64,000 nucleotides of DNA from the NCBI GenBank assembly GCA_020633055.1, contig JACKEJ010000004.1, positions 186,001 through 250,000 on the forward strand. The letters run 5' to 3'. The notes beneath the pieces were generated by a model. That model had not been told where the DNA came from and did no database searches. It worked only from the letters and a program-made list of their open reading frames with translations. The stretch is from Sandaracinaceae bacterium (GTDB lineage: Bacteria; Myxococcota_A; Polyangia; Polyangiales; Houyiibacteriaceae). The position numbers were made by a program, and so were the translations under genes. The number at the start of each line of letters is the position of its first letter. Within the stretch, counting starts at the first letter, position 1. This document shows, piece after piece, positions 58,978 through 64,000 of this stretch.

Positions 58978-60147
58978 ATGTTCGTGCGCTCTCCCCTGCC
59001 GACTGTTCTATTGCTCACGGCCAGCCTGTGCGGCGCCTCCCTCGCCTCGTGTGGCGACGGCGGCCCGGGGCCCGCGCCCTCCCTCGACTTCGGCACCTTC
59101 GACGCCACCATCGAGGCGTTCCTGACCGAGAACGAGCTCGACGGCGCGAACGTCATCGTCGTGCACCGCGACTGGGGCGTGCTGCACCAGCGTGCCTTCG
59201 GGACGTTCGCGCCCGACCGCATCTCGCTGCTCGCCTCTGCGAGTAAGATCATCTCGGCGGGCGTGCTGATGCGTCTCGACGACCTCGGCCTGGTGGACGT
59301 CGATGAGCCCATCGCCCAGGTGGGCGCGCAGCAGAACCCTGCGTGGATGCGCGAGCGCACGTTCACGCTCGCACAGATGCTCTCGAACAGCTCGGGCATG
59401 GTGGGGCTGATCGACAACCCCACGTACGAGCCGTACCTGTGCCAGTACAGCCTGCTCGGGACGCTGCAGGCGTGCGGGCGCAGCATCTACGAAGCGGACG
59501 ACTCGGCCGACATCGCCCCGCCCGACACGCGCTTCCGTTACGGCGGGGGGCAGTGGCAACTGGCCGGCGCCATCGCCGAGATCGCGAGCGGGCAGACGTG
59601 GGCCGAGTTGGTGCACGACACCTACGTCGAGCCGTGCGAGCTCGGAACGCTGGCCTACACCAACCAGTTCGCGCAGGGCTTCGTCGAAGGAGGTGTGGAC
59701 GCCGCGCTCAGCTATCCGGACTTCTTCACCGGGGACACGGCGACGCTCACGCCCACACGCAACCCGAGCATCGAGGGCGGTGGGTACACCACGGTCGCCG
59801 ACTACGGCGAGATCCTGCTGATGCACCTGCGCGGGGGCGTGTGCAGCAACGGCCGCCGCGCGCTCAGCCGTGGCGCCGTCGCGCGCATGCAGGAGGACCG
59901 CATCGGCGAGGTCTACGACGGCGACACCATCGACCCGTCGCTGCCTGGCTACGGCTTCGGGTGGTGGGTGAGCCGCGAGGAGCCCGGCGTCGTGGCGGAC
60001 CTCGGGGCCTACGGCGCGACCCCGTGGTTGGACACGGAGCGCGGCTATGGCGTGATGATCCTGCTCGAGGCCGAGGCCACCTTGGGCGCGGAGATCCGGG
60101 TGCTCACGGCCCCCATCCTGAACACGCTGTTCGACGAGGCGCGCTGA
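58978..60147 (+). CDS. Serine hydrolase lipoprotein of the beta-lactamase/PBP4-like family (class C-type)
   Basis: 389 residues with an AAGGAT ribosome site before ATG 58978. Signal LLLTASLCGASLASC gives a lipobox. The SxxK motif is SASK at 87-90 (LLASASKIISAGVLMRLDDLGLVDVDEPI). The second motif, normally Tyr-Ser/Ala-Asn, appears as RYGGGQWQLAGAIAE, and the third, normally His-x-Gly, as GAYGATPWLD, where Ala-Tyr-Gly replaces it. The core fold is kept but two of three family motifs deviate, so this may be an esterase or inactive binder rather than a beta-lactamase. Four Cys in the mature domain could form two disulfides. Convergent with the mini-lipoprotein, 9 bases apart. Confidence 0.83.
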   Translation: MFVRSPLPTVLLLTASLCGASLASCGDGGPGPAPSLDFGTFDATIEAFLTENELDGANVIVVHRDWGVLHQRAFGTFAPDRISLLASASKIISAGVLMRLDDLGLVDVDEPIAQVGAQQNPAWMRERTFTLAQMLSNSSGMVGLIDNPTYEPYLCQYSLLGTLQACGRSIYEADDSADIAPPDTRFRYGGGQWQLAGAIAEIASGQTWAELVHDTYVEPCELGTLAYTNQFAQGFVEGGVDAALSYPDFFTGDTATLTPTRNPSIEGGGYTTVADYGEILLMHLRGGVCSNGRRALSRGAVARMQEDRIGEVYDGDTIDPSLPGYGFGWWVSREEPGVVADLGAYGATPWLDTERGYGVMILLEAEATLGAEIRVLTAPILNTLFDEAR

Positions 60148-60156
60148 ACGCGGCGC

Positions 60157-60426
60157 TCACTCCTCGTCGGCGAGCATCATGAGGCCGAGCGGCGCGCACT
60201 CGACCAGGCAGTCTCCGCATGTGTCCGTGCTGTCGAGGCAGGCGTCGCACTCGTTGATGGCGTTCTGCGACTGATCGACGCAGCTCTGGCGGCAGTCGCG
60301 CACGCCGAACTCGTCGCCGACGCAGTCTTCGACGTCGGTGCAGATGTCGGTGCAGTCGATGAACTCTTCGGCGCAGCCCGTGGTGTTCAGGGCGAGCAGG
60401 GCGATGATGAAGGGCAGTTTGGGCAT
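60157..60426 (-). CDS. Cys-rich mini-lipoprotein, 89 residues
   Basis: Signal MPKLPFIIALLALNTTGC ends in a lipobox-like NTTGC. The mature part has ten further Cys in about 70 residues, in acidic spacing patterns such as DCTDICTDVEDC, DCRQSC and CDACLDSTDTCGDC. It therefore probably folds by up to five disulfides at the cell surface or periplasm. It has a proper GAGGAA ribosome site and a GTAACT hexamer further up. Small Cys-rich acidic lipoproteins of this style are common in myxobacterial genomes but have no assigned role. The gene ends 9 bases from the stop of the serine hydrolase, on the opposite strand. Confidence 0.78.
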   Translation of the reverse strand: MPKLPFIIALLALNTTGCAEEFIDCTDICTDVEDCVGDEFGVRDCRQSCVDQSQNAINECDACLDSTDTCGDCLVECAPLGLMMLADEE

Positions 60427-60709
60427 GGATTCCTCGGGGACGAGTTACGTTCGGTCGGGTCACCTCGACCGCGACTGCCCCGAGCTAGTGCAGCCCGCGT
60501 GCCACCTTCGCAAATGGCGCCGCGAGACGGCGCGGCGCGCAGATGATCCGCAGTCTGTCCGCCAATCGCCGGTCTGATGCGGGGCAGGTTGCCCCACGAG
60601 GTGCGATACGACACCTCAGCGCGCGTGGAGCGCCCCCGATGACGCGACCATGCCCCCCTACCTTCGGACCCCACTCCCGTAGCATGGTCGTCCACGCGGC
60701 GCGCGGCGG

Positions 60710-61147
60710 CTAGTCGGGCGCGCAGGGGCCGTTGTGGGTCGGCATGGTGACCACGCGCGTCACACGGAACTCCTCGGCCTCTTCCAGCACCTCGACAAAC
60801 AGCGTGTAGCGTGTCGTGCCATAGGCGTGCACTTCGATGCAGCGCGCCCCCCACTGCACGTGGGTGTGCACGGCCTGGAACGAGCGGCTGTCACGAGCGG
60901 CGTTCAACCCGGGGCTGCTCTCCCCGGGTTGCCCGTCGAGCACCGCGAGCGCGTCCCCGGCGGCACGCGTCCGCGCGGTCGGCGCCTCCTGACGTACCTC
61001 GTTCAAGAACGCGAGCGCCATGTCGGTCTCGGGCTGGGCGCGGTACTGCGCGAAGCCATACGCCACACCACCCACCACCGCGACGATCGCAGCGAGCCCT
61101 AGCAGGCGGTGCGCCATGGGCGCGGGTGGGAGCGCGTCGTCGTCCAT
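60710..61147 (-). CDS. Single-pass membrane protein, 145 residues, unknown function
   Basis: Start ATG 61147 follows TACCCT by nine bases; the frame above it has no coding character. A short basic head (MDDDALPPAPMAHR) precedes one membrane helix (LLGLAAIVAVVGGVAYGFAQY). A periplasmic domain of about 100 residues follows, with helices (MALAFLNEVRQEAPTARTRAAGDALAVLDG) and strands (VHTHVQWGARCIEVHAYGTTRYTLFVEVLEEAEEFRVTRVVTMPTH). Two Cys (in RCIEV and GPCAPD) may pair. The preceding 283 bases (60427-60709) hold no gene I can support. Divergent from the AraC regulator. Confidence 0.6.
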   Translation of the reverse strand: MDDDALPPAPMAHRLLGLAAIVAVVGGVAYGFAQYRAQPETDMALAFLNEVRQEAPTARTRAAGDALAVLDGQPGESSPGLNAARDSRSFQAVHTHVQWGARCIEVHAYGTTRYTLFVEVLEEAEEFRVTRVVTMPTHNGPCAPD

Positions 61148-61156
61148 ACACCGAAC

Positions 61157-61162
61157 AGGGTA
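61157..61162 (-). promoter_or_regulatory. TACCCT -10 hexamer nine bases before ATG 61147
   Basis: On the minus strand TACCCT, then GTTCGGTGT, then ATG. Divergent from 61198-61203. Confidence 0.5.
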
Positions 61163-61197
61163 GGACGGTTGCCCACCTCCACGCACTGAAATGATGA

Positions 61198-61203
61198 TAT
61201 TAT
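61198..61203 (+). promoter_or_regulatory. TATTAT -10 hexamer six bases before GTG 61210
   Basis: TATTAT, the best -10 hexamer in the window, then CAGCAC, then GTG. It lies in a short AT-rich island (AATGATGATATTATCA), and TGAT/ATCA arms flank it. The AraC regulator transcript must begin at or near the start codon. Confidence 0.62.
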
Positions 61204-61209
61204 CAGCAC

Positions 61210-62379
61210 GTGAGCCCACGACCGTCCCGCGTAACGATCACGCCCGCCACGCCAGAGGAGCGTCCGAGTACGCGTCAGAGTGACGTGCACCTACTCGGCG
61301 CGGGGCGGCTGACCCCCAGCGCGCCACCCTTCGTGGGCGTGACGGCGGACGCCACGGTGTCTGCGCTGGTGCTACGCGGGCTCTTGACGGCCACCGAGCC
61401 GCTGGGCGTGCCGCGTGAGTCGCTGCTGGCGGTGGTCGACTGTGGCCTCGACAAGCTCGACGACCCCGACGCGCGCATCCCGCTGCGGGCCTTCCACGAC
61501 GCGTGCAGCGTGGCGCTGCGGTTGAGCGGGGACCCCGCCCTCGGTCTGCGCTGGGCGGACAGCTCGAGCGCCACGTCGTTCGCGCCCCTGTCGAACCTCA
61601 TCGCGCACAGCGCGAGCCTGCGGCAGGGGCTGTCGCTGCTCGCGCAGTACTTCCTGCTGCTCTCCGACCAGGGCAGCTACGAGGTGGTGCCCCACGGTGA
61701 CCGTCTGCTGCTGCGCTGCGTGCCTGCGCTGGGTGAGGCGCCCGAGCTGCGGCGCTTCTCGGCCGAGCTCATCGTCGGGGGTTTCTGGCGGCTCTTTCAC
61801 TGGTTCGGTGGGGCAGCGCGCCCTGCGCAGCCCTGCTTCGCGTACCCCGCGCCCGCCTACCGCGACGTGTACGACGGCTTCTTCGGGCAGGCCCCGACCT
61901 TCGAGGCGCCGTTCAGCGGCTTCGTGTTCGACGACGTGGTGCTGCAAGCCGCTTCGCCCCTGCGCGACGACGAGGTGCGCGCCGCTCTCGAGGAGGTGGC
62001 CGAGCGGCGCCTGCTGCGCGTGACCCAGAGCACGCCGTACGCGCTGCGCGTGCGCGACCTGCTGGTGCAAGACCCCGCGCCGCACCGCGTGGAGATGGAG
62101 AGCGTCGCGGGTTGGATGGAGCTCAGCGTACGCTCGCTGCGGAGGCGCCTTTCGGACGAAGGCATGAGCTACCAGGCCGTGCAGAACGAAGCCGCGGCGC
62201 TGGTCGCGGGACGCCTGCTGCGGAACACGCGCCGCACCATCGGTGACATCGCGTACGAGATGGGCTTCTCGGAGACCAGCGCGTTCCACCGCGCGTTCAA
62301 GCGCTGGACCGGGAAGACGCCGAGCGCCTACCGCGACGCCGAGCTGGGTCGGACGGCAGACGCCGAGCGCTCCGCCTGA
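61210..62379 (+). CDS. AraC-family transcriptional regulator (arabinose-binding-domain ACC-regulator type)
   Basis: 389 residues from GTG 61210. The N-terminal 240 residues match the large sensor domain of OruR/ArgR-like AraC proteins (ALGLRWADSSSATSFAPLSNLIAHSASLRQGLSLLAQYFLLLSDQGSYEVV). The C-terminal two helix-turn-helix domains span about 280-375: VEMESVAGWMELSVRSLRRRLSDEGMSYQAVQNEAAALVAGRLLRNTRRTIGDIAYEMGFSETSAFHRAFKRWTGKTPSAYR. Proteins of this class control genes near them; the neighbours are an esterase-like lipoprotein downstream and a small membrane protein divergent from it. Effector unknown. Confidence 0.92.
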   Translation: MSPRPSRVTITPATPEERPSTRQSDVHLLGAGRLTPSAPPFVGVTADATVSALVLRGLLTATEPLGVPRESLLAVVDCGLDKLDDPDARIPLRAFHDACSVALRLSGDPALGLRWADSSSATSFAPLSNLIAHSASLRQGLSLLAQYFLLLSDQGSYEVVPHGDRLLLRCVPALGEAPELRRFSAELIVGGFWRLFHWFGGAARPAQPCFAYPAPAYRDVYDGFFGQAPTFEAPFSGFVFDDVVLQAASPLRDDEVRAALEEVAERRLLRVTQSTPYALRVRDLLVQDPAPHRVEMESVAGWMELSVRSLRRRLSDEGMSYQAVQNEAAALVAGRLLRNTRRTIGDIAYEMGFSETSAFHRAFKRWTGKTPSAYRDAELGRTADAERSA

Positions 62380-62514
62380 CGCGGGCGGACACACGGCAGC
62401 CGACGACGCGCTCTCTCGCGCGCCCTGCGGCGGGCGCGTGCGTACCGTGCGGCGCACGACCATGGTCGGCAGGTGCGCGGGCGTGGGCGGTCAACGTTTG
62501 GCCGAGGTCGGTCA

Positions 62515-62543
62515 TTGGGGCGGCGCGCCACGTTCCTTACCGT
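62515..62543 (+). promoter_or_regulatory. Promoter TTGGGG-17-TACCGT seven bases before ATG 62551
   Basis: TTGGGG at 62515-62520, 17 bases, TACCGT at 62538-62543, CGGCGGC, ATG. A -35 as well as a -10 can be seen, and the start codon is still only seven bases away, which makes this the clearest leaderless candidate. Confidence 0.62.
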
Positions 62544-62550
62544 CGGCGGC

Positions 62551-64000
62551 ATGTCCACGCGTACCCCTGACACGTTCCAGACGCCCCTCCCCACACCGCT
62601 CGCACCCACCATCGGCGCCAGACAACACGCGCACCTGGTCGCGGGCGCGCTCGTGCTGAGCCTCGTCGTCCTCGGCGGCTGCGAAGGCGGACCTGGCGTC
62701 GGTGGCGAGCCCCCAGCCAGCTGGGGCGACGGGGGCACCGGCGCGCCCGTCGATGCGGCGAGCCCCGATGGAGCACCTTCCGCGCACCCGGACGCAGCCG
62801 CGCCCGCGCCGCACGTCCCGTCGTACGAAGACGCGTTCGAACGAGGCTTCGCGCGCTACGCGGGCACACCGCAGATGGAGGTCACGGACGTCACGCGCTT
62901 CGGGCTCGGCGCGGCCGCCATCGACGTGCACCACTTCTCGCCCGAGGACCGCGGCCCGAGCTGCATGTACGGCGACGAGTTCTTCGTGGAGACGCGCGAG
63001 GGCAGCTCGGACACGCTCATGATCTTCCTCCAGGGAGGCGGCGTGTGCCTGGACGAGATCTGCGCCGCCACGCCCTCGCCCATCCTATCGCTGCGCCTGT
63101 TCTCGGTGGCAGGCGTGCTCGGCATCGGGGGGTTGCTGGACCGCCGCAACTCCGAGAACCCCGTGCGCGACTTCGACGTGGTGAACGCCCCCTACTGCGA
63201 CGGCTCGCTCTTCCTGGGCGACGTGGACCGCGTGCTCTCGGACGGAAACCCCGACAACGGCACCGAAGACATGGCCTTCCAGCGTGGGCTGCAGAACCTG
63301 ACGGCCACGCTCGAGGTCGCGCACGAGCGCTTCCCGAACCCGCCGCGCATCGTGCTGGTGGGCTCCAGCGGGGGAGCCTACGGCGTGCTCGCGGGCACGG
63401 TGATGACGCGCTACTTCTACCCGGACACCCCGCTGCTGGTGCTCTCCGACTCGGGCGCGCCCATCGTCAACGGCGTCGACACCGACTTCATCCAGCGGGC
63501 GGTGGACCAGCTGAACGCGGCAGACATCCTCCCGCGCTCGTGCGAGGACTGCCTCGCCAACGGCCACACCACGGGCCTGCTCGAGTGGGCGCTGGGCTTC
63601 GACCGCAACCTGACGGTGGCGTACATGACGCACGCGCGCGACCACGTCATCGGCGAGTTCTTCATGGGCACCACCGCCGCGCAGTTCGAAGCTGCCGTGG
63701 TGGGCGAGACCGAGCGCCTGATGCGGCGCTTCCCGGGGCGCGTGTTCCGCTTCGTCATCCCCGGCAGCCGGCACACCCTCGCGATGGGCATGGACCACCT
63801 GTCGGAGGATCTCGTCGGCACCCTGCTGGGCGCCGTGGGCGGACTGGGCTTCGGCTTCGTCGGTGAGGACGTGAACAGCGAGGAGCTCTCCACCTGGGCG
63901 CTGGGCGGCATGAACGAGACGGGCCTCGACCCGAGCGGCCGCGCCTGGTCGGCGTACGCGTGGGTGCGCACGCTGCTCTCGGATCCGGTGAACACGCCGG
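62551..64000 (+). CDS. Pectinacetylesterase-like lipoprotein (3' end outside window)
   Basis: 483 residues visible from ATG 62551; the frame is open through the right edge. Signal LVAGALVLSLVVLGGC gives a lipobox, then an acidic Asp/Ala/Pro linker to about residue 95. The catalytic region has the pectinacetylesterase-like oxyanion motif FLQGGGVCLDEIC (about 158-170), the nucleophile Ser in VGSSGGAYG (about 271-276), LSDSGAPI and FVIPGSRHTLAMGMDHL, whose His is the likely base. PAE proteins deacetylate plant or bacterial polysaccharides; bacterial lipoprotein members are uncharacterised. Confidence 0.82.
   Translation, partial: MSTRTPDTFQTPLPTPLAPTIGARQHAHLVAGALVLSLVVLGGCEGGPGVGGEPPASWGDGGTGAPVDAASPDGAPSAHPDAAAPAPHVPSYEDAFERGFARYAGTPQMEVTDVTRFGLGAAAIDVHHFSPEDRGPSCMYGDEFFVETREGSSDTLMIFLQGGGVCLDEICAATPSPILSLRLFSVAGVLGIGGLLDRRNSENPVRDFDVVNAPYCDGSLFLGDVDRVLSDGNPDNGTEDMAFQRGLQNLTATLEVAHERFPNPPRIVLVGSSGGAYGVLAGTVMTRYFYPDTPLLVLSDSGAPIVNGVDTDFIQRAVDQLNAADILPRSCEDCLANGHTTGLLEWALGFDRNLTVAYMTHARDHVIGEFFMGTTAAQFEAAVVGETERLMRRFPGRVFRFVIPGSRHTLAMGMDHLSEDLVGTLLGAVGGLGFGFVGEDVNSEELSTWALGGMNETGLDPSGRAWSAYAWVRTLLSDPVNTP

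Noticed and set aside
60427..60709. 283-base gap considered for a small gene or RNA
   Set aside because: No start with promoter or ribosome site leads to a plausible frame, and I found no strong stem-loop.

Overview
The window is high-GC DNA (roughly 70% by eye) with dense coding, short intergenic gaps and frequent GTG/TTG starts. It carries many predicted lipoproteins, several with long Asp-Ala-Gly linkers, beside TPR/transglutaminase giants, an FGE-like domain protein, a CYP102-like P450 and a Rsm22-type methyltransferase. This points to a large-genome Myxococcota (delta-proteobacterial) bacterium, plausibly Polyangiales/Sandaracinaceae. That placement is inferred from style and gene content; there is no rRNA or other decisive marker. 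I saw no tRNA, rRNA, CRISPR array, prophage or complete insertion sequence.

Layout. 0-6 kb: the end of a TonB-dependent receptor, a Sir2 deacylase, a MEST-like alpha/beta hydrolase broken by a one-base frameshift, a rhomboid protease and an ankyrin-repeat exported protein. 6-16.5 kb: a SpoIIAA-like protein, a NarL-type two-component pair, a lipoprotein with an FGE-sulfatase domain, Rsm22, a CcmC/CcmD-like/46-residue operon, a UbiA-family prenyltransferase, a lipoprotein and a truncated nucleotidyltransferase pair. 16.5-27.3 kb: an NhaC antiporter, Lgt, two giant tandem DUF3857/transglutaminase-like TPR proteins (the second has lost the catalytic triad) and a second truncated nucleotidyltransferase pair. 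27.3-38 kb: SelO and an alpha/beta hydrolase separated almost entirely by a palindromic MITE-like element, then TetR/P450, DUF1361, an SDR-type epimerase, an RdgC-like gene pair, a PLP enzyme and a thioesterase-like gene under a striking palindromic operator. 38-46 kb: a membrane protein, a PDZ protein, a Baeyer-Villiger-type monooxygenase, a small YD-repeat lipoprotein, the glutathione-dependent formaldehyde pathway (frmA-frmB) and an esterase lipoprotein. 46-52 kb: one operon running photolyase, ABC ATPase, FtsX permease, HlyD adaptor. 52-64 kb: several unknowns, an esterase, xseA-aroE, a serine hydrolase lipoprotein, a Cys-rich mini-lipoprotein, an AraC regulator and a pectinacetylesterase-like lipoprotein running off the right end.

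The most unexpected signal is regulatory. At many first-in-operon genes on both strands a TANNNT hexamer, often the extended form TGnTANNNT, lies only 6-9 bases before the annotated or a nearby in-frame start codon, with no Shine-Dalgarno sequence between. This is the arrangement of leaderless transcripts known from Actinobacteria and Deinococcus. It also helps choose start codons here. Other items worth a second look are the palindromic element whose ends supply a promoter, the pseudo-transglutaminase paralogue, the two complementary nucleotidyltransferase fragments, the hairpin plus T-run between the frmA promoter and its start, and the TAGAACACGTTCTA operator.
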